Assembly (NCBI GenBank): GCA_035500675.1 | Contig: DATJXA010000160.1 | Coordinates: 1-14,286, forward strand | Length of the DNA stretch: 14,286 nt | Reading direction: 5' to 3' | Source of the DNA: JAGVPT01 sp035500675 | GTDB taxonomy: Bacteria; Bacteroidota; Ignavibacteria; UBA10030; UBA8401 | In this document: piece after piece, positions 1 to 6,430 of the stretch | Layout: every line of letters starts with the position of its first letter | Numbering within the stretch: position 1 is the first letter of the stretch | The notes under the pieces: generated by a model | The model's input: only the letters and a program-made list of their open reading frames with translations | The model's database searches: none | What the model was told of the DNA's origin: nothing | Translations under genes and position numbers: made by a program

Positions 1-867
1 GAAGTTGATATAGCTTGCCGGAATCCGTTGACCATTATAAGAGAGCGGGGCCGGCATCGGAATCTCGACTATGCGGAAATGATCCCCATGAACGTCGGTC
101 ATCGCTTTTAGCGCGGAAAGATTTTTCTGAAGGATCGGATAATTTTCATCCTGAGGATCATGTTCAACGGCAGCCACGATTGTATGAGGGTTGACAAAGC
201 GGGCTGTATCGTCGACATGGCCGTCGGTGTCGTCGCCTACAATGCCGTCATCAAGCCAAAGGATCTTTTTTACGTTGTAATATTCGACGAGAAATTCTTC
301 GATCTCGGCTTGGGTGAGAGCAGGGTTGCGGTTCTCATTGAGCAAGCACGATCTACTCGTCAATAAACATCCTTCGCCGTTCACATCGATCGACCCGCCT
401 TCCATAACGATGCCCGGATAAAAAACCGGAAGTTTACGAATTTCACCTATGCGGGATGGAACCATGTCGTCGAGGTCGAATGGCGGGTATTTCCCTCCCC
501 ATGCATTATATCCCCAATCAATAATTGCCAATGGTTCTGAAGACGCCGGGTTCACGACAAATGCGGGGCCATGATCCCTGCACCAGGAATCGTTCGTCGG
601 AACATTATAGAGCGTAAATCGGGATGAGTCAATTTCCGCGGCAGATAAACGCGCCGCAACATCTTTCCGCATGTCGTCGCTGATAACATTGATATTGACA
701 TGTTGATACGGAGCGAGGGTCTTAACGATCGTGGTAAAAACGCCCGGAATCGGTTCGAACTTACCGGGCCACGTGTCGAGGTTGTGAGGCCAGGAAAACC
801 ATGTCGCCGCCTGCGGCTCCCATTCTGCGGGGAAACGATAACCGAGTTGTGCTGGAGTCTTGTTCAA
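1..867 (-). CDS. aguA: Agmatine deiminase, 3' part cut off by window edge
   Basis: Converts agmatine to N-carbamoylputrescine plus ammonia, the step before the neighbouring aguB product. The 289 visible codons read as a peptidyl-arginine-deiminase-fold enzyme: N-terminal LGYRFPAEWEPQAATWFSWPH, then NDSWCRDHGPAF, a YNAWGGKYPPFDLDD stretch, MEGGS and the GHVDD catalytic-histidine segment. The usual C-terminal catalytic cysteine region lies beyond base 1 and cannot be checked. No ATG precedes the conserved N-terminus. In-frame stops lie at about 889-894, and the best start is TTG at 867-865, giving LNKTPAQLGYR, the usual family beginning. That TTG is the last three bases of a heptad of the repeat array at 865-913. 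The gene follows aguB on the same strand but is separated from it by a 537-base insertion-like island. Confidence 0.93.
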   Translation of the reverse strand, partial: MNKTPAQLGYRFPAEWEPQAATWFSWPHNLDTWPGKFEPIPGVFTTIVKTLAPYQHVNINVISDDMRKDVAARLSAAEIDSSRFTLYNVPTNDSWCRDHGPAFVVNPASSEPLAIIDWGYNAWGGKYPPFDLDDMVPSRIGEIRKLPVFYPGIVMEGGSIDVNGEGCLLTSRSCLLNENRNPALTQAEIEEFLVEYYNVKKILWLDDGIVGDDTDGHVDDTARFVNPHTIVAAVEHDPQDENYPILQKNLSALKAMTDVHGDHFRIVEIPMPAPLSYNGQRIPASYINF

Positions 868-913
868 TGAACAATCAACAATGAACAGTTATCAGTAAAC
901 AGTAAGCAGTGGG
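865..913 (-). repeat. Heptad repeat array, left end of island
   Basis: Read on the minus strand from 913 to 865, the sequence is seven consecutive 7-base units: CCCACTG, CTTACTG, TTTACTG, ATAACTG, TTCATTG, TTGATTG, TTCATTG. All end in TG and keep phase exactly. Bases 886-907 are an inverted copy of 1371-1392, with 21 of 22 positions matching. The last unit supplies the TTG start codon of aguA. Confidence 0.85.
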
Positions 914-985
914 CCACCGGACGAGCTTTTGCCAAAAGGCATTGGTGTGGGACATGGGGAGTTATAAAGAATACGGTCATGATGA

Positions 986-1351
986 TTAGTTGGATCGGAA
1001 TCTTGTCCTTTTAAGAATTGTAAAAAGAATCTTTGATAATTCGTCGACATCGGCATACAGAGAATTGAAAAGCCTTAGATCTATAAGCTTCGTTTCTCTC
1101 AGCAAGGTGAGCCAATATTTGGTTTCCAGGGCCTCTTTATATGAAATCGAAATCTTAGAAGAAAAATCGGGTATTGAGATTGCTCCGTTTGCTTCCGCTA
1201 CATTGGCTCCGATTGAGGTTCCCGATCTAAGGATCTGTTTGGAGAGAATAAACTCCCTCTTGTTATGAGCAACCCACCTGTATAACTTAACAATACGGAC
1301 AGCGAACGCGAGCGATTTTGAATAGAGATTATTATCCTTGCCTAACAACAT
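986..1351 (-). CDS. Four-helix-bundle protein (23S rRNA intervening-sequence protein type)
   Basis: A 121-residue protein with the hallmark segment of the four-helix-bundle/S23 family at about residues 36-54 (LSKQILRSGTSIGANVAEA), followed by DFSSKISISYKEALETKYWL, also typical. Full length for the family, which is usually about 115-125 residues. The ATG at 1351 is preceded by a very strong purine-rich ribosome-binding site (GGGGGGAG, four bases upstream), unlike its neighbours. It stands between inverted heptad arrays and separates aguB from aguA. Family members occur inside 23S rRNA intervening sequences and as stand-alone genes; the molecular function is unknown and RNA binding is only suspected. 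By eye the gene is more A+T-rich than its neighbours, which fits acquisition. Confidence 0.9.
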   Translation of the reverse strand: MLLGKDNNLYSKSLAFAVRIVKLYRWVAHNKREFILSKQILRSGTSIGANVAEANGAISIPDFSSKISISYKEALETKYWLTLLRETKLIDLRLFNSLYADVDELSKILFTILKRTRFRSN

Positions 1352-1364
1352 TTCTCCCCCCTTT

Positions 1365-1406
1365 TCAATTGCTTACTGTTTACTGCTAACTGATTACTGA
1401 AAACTC
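1365..1406 (+). repeat. Heptad repeat array, right end of island
   Basis: On the plus strand the units TCAATTG, CTTACTG, TTTACTG, CTAACTG, ATTACTG follow without a break at 1365-1399, and AAAACTC (1400-1406) continues the phase into the aguB stop codon. Bases 1371-1392 are the inverted partner of 886-907. Confidence 0.85.
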
Positions 1407-2280
1407 ATTCATCCAGCATCCTGCTCGTCATCCCTCCATACGCGTCGATTCTTCTGTCCCGCAAGAACGGCCAATGGGTACGAGTAAGGTTTGAGCGATT
1501 GAGGTCGATATCGACAACGCTCACTTCTTCTTTATCATGAGAGGACTGGAACAATACTTCCCCGAACGTATTGGCAACGAATGACGCTCCCCAGAATTCA
1601 AGGTTTCCTTCTTTGCCTACCCGGTTGACCGACACGACGGGGATGCCGTTCGCGACCGCGTGCGATCGTTGAATGAGCTGCCATGCTTGAAATTGTTCCT
1701 CGCGTGTTTTCGCCTTTTCATTTTCATCCCAGCCGATCGCAGTGGGGTAGAACAAAATTTCTGCACCCGATAGCGCCGTCAGCCGCGCCGCCTCTGGATA
1801 CCATTGATCCCAGCAAATAAGTATGCCGATCGTTCCAAACCTGGTTTTCCACGACTTGAACCCGAGGTCTCCGGGCGTAAAATAAAATTTCTCGTAAAAT
1901 GACGGGTCGTCCGGTATGTGCATCTTCCGATATTTCCCGAGATAGCTCCCGTCGGCATCGATGATGGCCGCAGAATTATGATACACTCCTTCGGCCCGCT
2001 TTTCGAACAAAGGTGCAATGAGGACGACGCCGAGCTCTTTCGCAAGCGATTGAAACTGTTCCGTTGTGCTTCCCGGGATCGGTTCCGCAAGTCCGAACGC
2101 GGAATAATCCTCCTTCACGCAAAAATAAAGCGAGCGGAATAATTCCTGAAGGCATACAATGTTCGCTCCTTTGCCGGCGGCTGATCGAATACCTTCGACC
2201 GCCTTCTTCACATTCGCTGCCGGGTTTTCAGTGCAACTCATCTGCACAAGACCGACTTTTATTATTTTGTGCTCAGCCAT
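1405..2280 (-). CDS. aguB: N-carbamoylputrescine amidase
   Basis: Hydrolyses N-carbamoylputrescine to putrescine, CO2 and ammonia, completing the agmatine route to putrescine begun by AguA next door. A 291-residue nitrilase-superfamily protein of normal length, starting MAEHKIIKVGLVQMSC. The Glu-Lys-Cys triad is visible: E46 in CLQELF, K119 in KYRKMHIP and C155 in ILICWDQWYPEAARL. The C-terminal part has the FWGASFVAN and LRDRRIDAYGG segments typical of AguB. It starts 21 bases after the fabF stop, so co-transcription with fabF is likely. Its TGA stop overlaps the phase of the heptad array at 1365-1406. No strong ribosome-binding site is visible. Confidence 0.95.
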   Translation of the reverse strand: MAEHKIIKVGLVQMSCTENPAANVKKAVEGIRSAAGKGANIVCLQELFRSLYFCVKEDYSAFGLAEPIPGSTTEQFQSLAKELGVVLIAPLFEKRAEGVYHNSAAIIDADGSYLGKYRKMHIPDDPSFYEKFYFTPGDLGFKSWKTRFGTIGILICWDQWYPEAARLTALSGAEILFYPTAIGWDENEKAKTREEQFQAWQLIQRSHAVANGIPVVSVNRVGKEGNLEFWGASFVANTFGEVLFQSSHDKEEVSVVDIDLNRSNLTRTHWPFLRDRRIDAYGGMTSRMLDE

Positions 2281-2301
2281 TGATCTTTACAGTAAATAAA
2301 G

Positions 2302-3537
2302 TTAGCCAACCTTTTCAAAGCAGACTGTCGCATTCGTCCCGCCAAATCCAAACCCGTTTGAAAGAGCGTATGTGATATCTCTTTTGCGAGAATGATTTGG
2401 AACATAATCGAGATCGCACTCGGGGTCAGGATTGTCGAGATTGATGGTAGGGGGAAGAACCCCATCCCGGAGAGCCAACACTGTAAAAGCCGCCTCCGCT
2501 GCTCCCGCTGCGCCGAGCAAATGTCCGATCATCGATTTTGTCGAGCTGATCGCAAGCTTCTTTGCATGCGCGCCGAAAACCTTTTTCACAGCCTTGGTCT
2601 CGGCTGCATCTCCTAAACCGGTCGAGGTTCCGTGTGCATTGATGTAATCTATTTGCTCGAGCTTTAAGCCGGCATACTCGACGGCAAGTTTCATAGCACG
2701 CTGTGCGCCTTCGCCGTCGTCGGGCGGAGCCGTGATATGAAACGCATCCGCTGTCATGCCGCAGCTCAACATACGCGCATAAATTTTCACGCCGCGTTTG
2801 CGCGCATGATCTTCTTCTTCCAGAACCAAAACGCTTGCCCCTTCACCCAGCACAAATCCATCGCGATCTTTGTCGAACGGGCGCGACGCCCGCTGCGGTT
2901 CGTCGTTGCGCCGAGACATTGCTTTCGCGGAACAAAACCCGGCGAATGCAACCTCCGTCACCGACGCCTCCGATCCGCCCACTATCATCGCATCCGCTTC
3001 GCCTCTCCTAATCGTATGGAAGCCATCGGCAATGGCGTGATTGCCCGTCGCGCATGCGGACACTACGGCGTAATTCGGTCCCTTCGCTCCGGTGCGGATC
3101 GCAAGATAGCCGGAAGGCATATTGATTATTGCACCCGGAATAAAAAATGGCGTTACGTGGCGCGGCCCTTCTTTTGCGACGTTGATCGCTGTTTCGCTGA
3201 TGCTGATCACTCCTCCGATTCCCGAACCGATGATGATTCCAACACGTTCGGCGTTCTGAGGCGTGATGACAAGATTAGAATCTTTAAGCGCATCGAGCCC
3301 CGCTCCTACCGCGTAGTGATTGAAGATGTCTAAACGGCGGGCTTCCTTAGGCTCGAAATATTTTGCAGTATCGAACCCTTTGATCTCTCCTGCGATACGG
3401 GTCGGATATTGCTCTGCAGAGAAACGAGTTACCGGACCTATTCCGGACCGGCCGGCAAGGCAATTGCCCCACGACTCTTCAGTTGATAAGCCGATCGGCG
3501 TGATCAAACCAATACCAGTGACAACAACCGATCTCAT
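2302..3537 (-). CDS. fabF: Beta-ketoacyl-ACP synthase II
   Basis: Condenses malonyl-ACP with acyl-ACP in cytoplasmic fatty-acid chain elongation. The 411-residue product is full length for FabF and begins MRSVVVTGIGLITPIG. The thiolase-fold catalytic set is complete: nucleophile C162 in VVSACATGNHAI, H302 in NAHGTSTGLGD, and K334 and H339 in TKSMIGHLLGAAGAAEA. The C-terminal SNGFGFGGTNA glycine loop is present. It follows thrB after a 222-base gap carrying heptad arrays and is followed 21 bases later by aguB. The setting is unusual: fabF normally accompanies acpP and other fatty-acid genes, none of which is here. Confidence 0.97.
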   Translation of the reverse strand: MRSVVVTGIGLITPIGLSTEESWGNCLAGRSGIGPVTRFSAEQYPTRIAGEIKGFDTAKYFEPKEARRLDIFNHYAVGAGLDALKDSNLVITPQNAERVGIIIGSGIGGVISISETAINVAKEGPRHVTPFFIPGAIINMPSGYLAIRTGAKGPNYAVVSACATGNHAIADGFHTIRRGEADAMIVGGSEASVTEVAFAGFCSAKAMSRRNDEPQRASRPFDKDRDGFVLGEGASVLVLEEEDHARKRGVKIYARMLSCGMTADAFHITAPPDDGEGAQRAMKLAVEYAGLKLEQIDYINAHGTSTGLGDAAETKAVKKVFGAHAKKLAISSTKSMIGHLLGAAGAAEAAFTVLALRDGVLPPTINLDNPDPECDLDYVPNHSRKRDITYALSNGFGFGGTNATVCFEKVG

Positions 3538-3629
3538 GACTAAGACCCTTTGGGAGAATTTTTGAAAAACTTTCGGGGAAAGATACCGGATTTTTCAGAG
3601 TGAAACAAGGCGGTGAATGATGAGGGATA

Positions 3630-3736
3630 GTTCGGGGTTCGTCGTTCGTAGTTCGTGGTGCTTGGTTCGTGGTTTTTAGCTCTCAGTCATTAAGTCTTCG
3701 CCATTCGGCGTTCGGCACTCGACATTCGATACTCTT
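3630..3736 (+). repeat. Two arrays of degenerate heptads in the thrB-fabF gap
   Basis: Bases 3630-3678 are seven in-phase 7-base units (GTTCGGG, GTTCGTC, GTTCGTA, GTTCGTG, GTGCTTG, GTTCGTG, GTTTTTA). Bases 3702-3736 are five more (CATTCGG, CGTTCGG, CACTCGA, CATTCGA, TACTCTT). The TTCG core has the same orientation in both, so here the pair is direct rather than inverted. The rest of the 3538-3759 gap shows no gene. Confidence 0.75.
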
Positions 3737-3759
3737 CTTCTCCGTTTAAAATCACTGGT

Positions 3760-4668
3760 TTAGAAGACTCGTGCGCCTTCGTTTTCGATCTCCATGATCT
3801 CGCACGTCGAAGATATTTTATGATGTGAAAATGCCTGCACCATAGCTTCGCCAATTTGCCGCTCATTTTTTGTGGCGAAAGAAAATACCGTCGGGCCGGA
3901 ACCGCTGATGTTAAACGACACGGCCCCCGCATCCAGTGCCGCTTTTTTTACATCCGCGTAACCCGGAATCAGTGTGGATCTGTATGGTTCATGAACTTTG
4001 TCACGAGTAACATAGCGAAGGGCATCGACATCTCCTTCAATGAACGCCGCCACAAGCGATGCGACATTCTCGATATTCGTCACGACATCTTTTAGCAATA
4101 TCTCCTTCGGAAGAATTTGCCGGGCTTGCTTCGTAAGTACCTGGAAATTCGGGCTGCACGTTACAACGGACAAGCGGGTCTTTGATTTGACGCTCCGACA
4201 TCGAATGATGTCTCCCTCAAAACAATTTATCGTTAATCCCCCCATAAGAGCGGCTGAAACATTATCCGGATGTCCTTCCAGCTTTACCGCGATAGCGAGC
4301 ATCTCGTCGCGTGATAAATTTGCGCGAAGAAATTCATTTGCCAGATATACGCCTCCGGCAATTGCGGCGCCGCTTCCGCCGAGTCCGCCACACGCCGGAA
4401 TTTCATTCTTAAGATGCAGATGAAATCCCTGATGAGAAAACGCGGATTCTTTTCCGACGTGCGATGCCAAAGCCATCATTCCTTGATACACTAGGTTTGA
4501 TGCATCGGTCGCAATGTGTTCTTTCCCGTTCCCCTCGACTGAAATTGAAAAAGCTGAAGCCCCTTCCGCTGTCTCGAGCGAAATAAAAAGATAACGGTTG
4601 AGGGCCAGACCTAAAGTATCAAAGCCTGGACCAATGTTCGATGTCGATGCGGGGATTTTTATTTTCAT
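3760..4668 (-). CDS. thrB: Homoserine kinase
   Basis: Phosphorylates homoserine to O-phosphohomoserine, the substrate of the threonine synthase encoded just upstream. A 302-residue GHMP-family kinase of normal length, starting MKIKIPASTSNIGPGFDTLGLAL, the classic ThrB N-terminus. The ATP-binding glycine-rich motif is at residues 91-100 (PACGGLGGSG) and continues AAIAGG. The C-terminal GHMP motif reads SFNISGSGPTVFSFA. Gene order lysC-thrC-thrB on one strand points to a threonine unit, although the gaps of about 240-250 bases are wide for a tight operon. No good ribosome-binding site is seen before the ATG at 4668; a repeat array begins five bases upstream of it. Confidence 0.96.
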   Translation of the reverse strand: MKIKIPASTSNIGPGFDTLGLALNRYLFISLETAEGASAFSISVEGNGKEHIATDASNLVYQGMMALASHVGKESAFSHQGFHLHLKNEIPACGGLGGSGAAIAGGVYLANEFLRANLSRDEMLAIAVKLEGHPDNVSAALMGGLTINCFEGDIIRCRSVKSKTRLSVVTCSPNFQVLTKQARQILPKEILLKDVVTNIENVASLVAAFIEGDVDALRYVTRDKVHEPYRSTLIPGYADVKKAALDAGAVSFNISGSGPTVFSFATKNERQIGEAMVQAFSHHKISSTCEIMEIENEGARVF

Positions 4669-4673
4669 TGTTT

Positions 4674-4698
4674 ACCGCAATGGCGCGAAGGCGCAATG
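4674..4698 (+). repeat. Octad array, inverted partner of 4892-4916
   Basis: Roughly 8-base units (CGCAATGG, CGCGAAGG, CGCAATGA) lie immediately upstream of thrB. The reverse complement of 4892-4916 matches this 25-base stretch at 21 positions. The array begins five bases from the thrB start codon. Confidence 0.75.
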
Positions 4699-4740
4699 AC
4701 TAGAATGTTGAGTTAAAATTTGGTGGTGGACTATTTTCAG

Positions 4741-4757
4741 AAACCTTCCGAAGGTTT
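4741..4757. repeat. 17-base palindrome, copy 1
   Basis: AAACCTTCCGAAGGTTT is a palindrome apart from its central base. Its reverse complement is exactly the sequence at 4805-4821. It could form a hairpin in RNA or be a protein-binding site; no T-run follows on either strand, so it is not a standard terminator. Confidence 0.8.
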
Positions 4758-4804
4758 TCTATTTGAAATGAGCAATGCTAAAGCTTTTTCAATGTTCAAT
4801 CAAT

Positions 4805-4821
4805 AAACCTTCGGAAGGTTT
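4805..4821. repeat. 17-base palindrome, copy 2 (inverted)
   Basis: AAACCTTCGGAAGGTTT is the exact reverse complement of copy 1 at 4741-4757, 47 bases away. The two together could also pair with each other. They lie in the middle of the thrC-thrB gap, between the octad arrays. Confidence 0.8.
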
Positions 4822-4891
4822 GCGGTCAATCGTCAAAGGAAGCAACTACCTAAAATTTATTAGAAAACCGAGCCATTTATCATTCTCCCCC

Positions 4892-4916
4892 CTTTGCGTC
4901 CTCGCGCCTTTGCGGT
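4892..4916 (+). repeat. Octad array, inverted partner of 4674-4698
   Basis: Units CTTTGCGT, CCTCGCGC and CTTTGCGG run up to three bases from the thrC stop codon. With 4674-4698 this brackets the complete thrC-thrB gap, 243 bases from end to end. Confidence 0.75.
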
Positions 4917-4919
4917 TCC

Positions 4920-6188
4920 TCAAAGAAATCTCTTTACTTCGTCAATTGTCGCTCCTATTTCAACCGGTGGATTTGCATGAGAGCCGCGTTTGCTCATATG
5001 ATAATCGACGATAATTTGAGAATCTTTGAGGATGTTCCCCGTTAGAATCCCTACAACGGTTTCCTTTTGTTTGATCTTACCCTTTTCGATTAATTTTTTT
5101 AATCCGGCAACCGTAGCACATGATGCCGGTTCGGCTCCGATCCCGGCGGCATCGACAACCGCTTTTGCCTCGAGGATCTCTTCGTCGGTCACACTTTCCA
5201 CGATGCCATCCGTCCATTGAAGCGATCGAATCGCTTTAGTGTAATTTGCGGGATTGCCTATTTTGATCGCCGTCGCGATTGTCTCTGCCTTCTGCGGTTC
5301 TAATTTTTTGAATTTATTTTTAAACGCTTGATAAAATGGGCTTGCTCCTTGTGCCTGGATCACCGCGAAGCGCGGCATTTTTTCGATCAAGCCAAGTTCG
5401 CGCGCCTCGTGCAGCGCTTTCCCAAACGCGCTCGTATTCCCTAAATTACCTCCGGGAAATACAAACCAATCCGGCACTTTCCATTGAAGTTGTTGGAGCG
5501 TTTCCCAAATGATCGTCTTTTGTCCCTCCAGCCGGAACGGGTTAATGGAGTTCAGGGGATAGGCACGGAGCTTTTCCTGGGATTCAAAAATGAGCCGCAT
5601 GCAATCGTCAAAATCACCGTCAACGACAAGCGTCCTTGCGCCATACGCGAGCGCTTGCGAAATTTTGCCGACGGCGACATTTCCTTTTGGAATGAGAACG
5701 AGCCCGGCGATCTCCGCTTCGGAGGCATACGCAGCGAGAGACGCCGACGTGTTTCCCGTTGAGGCACAGACGACCGCCTTTTGTCCCAGCTTCTTGGCCT
5801 GAGTGACGGCAACTGTCATTCCACGGTCTTTGAACGAACCGGTGGGATTCTCCCCTTCATGTTTAAGATAGAACCGGGGAAGGTCGAGCCACCCCGAAAT
5901 TTTCCTATTCCGATGCAACCGGGTGTGCCCTTCTTGTTTTGAGACGATCTCTTTGTCGCGCGCTGTCGGAAGGACAATCTCTGCGAAATGCCAAACGCCG
6001 CCCGTCGGTTGGCCGTTAATCGTTTTACGTTTTATCTCATAATACCGTTTCGAGAGATGGAATTTTTTCTTGAGCCCGGCGAGGTCGTGAAAAACGTCGA
6101 GAAGATTGCCGCACGTGCAGGTGAAACGGGCTTCGTCGAGCGAAAATTCCTTTCCGCAGGAAATGCACTTGAGGATTGACGGTTTCAT
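4920..6188 (-). CDS. thrC: Threonine synthase with N-terminal zinc ribbon
   Basis: Converts O-phosphohomoserine to threonine using pyridoxal phosphate. The 422-residue protein starts with a zinc-ribbon-like CxxC...CxC set (C8, C11, C24, C26), as in the archaeal/plant-like ThrC branch. The core follows: the PLP lysine is K120 in ENPTGSFKDRGMTVA, then CASTGNTSASLAAYA and the glycine-rich phosphate-binding segment FVFPGGNLGNTSAFGKA. C-terminal GILTGNILKD is also typical. The ATG at 6188 is preceded only by an A+T-rich stretch without a Shine-Dalgarno sequence. It lies between lysC and thrB on the same strand; both flanking gaps carry inverted repeat arrays. Confidence 0.96.
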   Translation of the reverse strand: MKPSILKCISCGKEFSLDEARFTCTCGNLLDVFHDLAGLKKKFHLSKRYYEIKRKTINGQPTGGVWHFAEIVLPTARDKEIVSKQEGHTRLHRNRKISGWLDLPRFYLKHEGENPTGSFKDRGMTVAVTQAKKLGQKAVVCASTGNTSASLAAYASEAEIAGLVLIPKGNVAVGKISQALAYGARTLVVDGDFDDCMRLIFESQEKLRAYPLNSINPFRLEGQKTIIWETLQQLQWKVPDWFVFPGGNLGNTSAFGKALHEARELGLIEKMPRFAVIQAQGASPFYQAFKNKFKKLEPQKAETIATAIKIGNPANYTKAIRSLQWTDGIVESVTDEEILEAKAVVDAAGIGAEPASCATVAGLKKLIEKGKIKQKETVVGILTGNILKDSQIIVDYHMSKRGSHANPPVEIGATIDEVKRFL

Positions 6189-6214
6189 TTTTTAATTAAA
6201 CGATAGCTTTTATA

Positions 6215-6261
6215 GTTTAAAGTTAAAGGTGCAAAGGGCAAAATTACAGTGAAAAGTTAAA
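6215..6261 (+). repeat. 47-base array, inverted partner of 6380-6426
   Basis: An A-rich heptad-like array (AGTTTAA, AGTTAAA, GGTGCAA, AGGGCAA, AATTACA, GTGAAAA, GTTAAAA) upstream of thrC. It matches the reverse complement of 6380-6426 at 38 of 47 positions without gaps; the identical core is GGCAAAATTACA. Confidence 0.8.
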
Positions 6262-6379
6262 AGTTATATTTTGAGGCCATAAAATTGTCTTAGTCAGAAA
6301 ATCATTTGACGCATTCTCACCTTAAATCTCAATGGGAGATGTCGAATGAAGCACCGACTTGTCCGGCTATGTAGTCCTT

Positions 6380-6426
6380 TTGAATTTTACATTGTAATTT
6401 TGCCTTTTGCACTTTGCATTTTAAAC
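6380..6426 (+). repeat. 47-base array, inverted partner of 6215-6261
   Basis: This copy ends five bases before the lysC stop codon. The pair is separated by 118 bases (6262-6379) in which I see no gene; the longest open stretch there runs into the array itself and resembles nothing. Confidence 0.8.
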
Positions 6427-6430
6427 TTTC

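Larger units (their letters stand above)
865..1406. mobile_element. Candidate IVS-like island with inverted heptad ends
   Basis: This 542-base segment fills the whole gap between the stop of aguB and the start of aguA, two genes that normally sit side by side. It has inverted 22-base ends (886-907 and 1371-1392, one mismatch) built from heptad units, and one gene inside coding for a four-helix-bundle protein. Known intervening sequences in 23S rRNA have the same architecture: inverted ends forming a stem, with a four-helix-bundle protein inside. Mobility is an inference. No transposase or clear target-site duplication is seen. Confidence 0.5.

Noticed and set aside
990..1268. 92-codon plus-strand frame opposite the four-helix-bundle gene
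   Set aside because: The minus-strand frame carries the family signature and a strong ribosome-binding site, so this is its mirror.
865..1406. CRISPR array
   Set aside because: The repeated units are 7 bases and contiguous, without spacers, and no cas gene is present.
2737..3333. 198-codon open frame on the plus strand
   Set aside because: It lies wholly antisense to fabF, which has complete catalytic motifs; the plus-strand product has no recognisable family features.
4741..4821. Intrinsic terminators at the two palindromes
   Set aside because: Neither palindrome is followed by a T-run on the strand of thrC.
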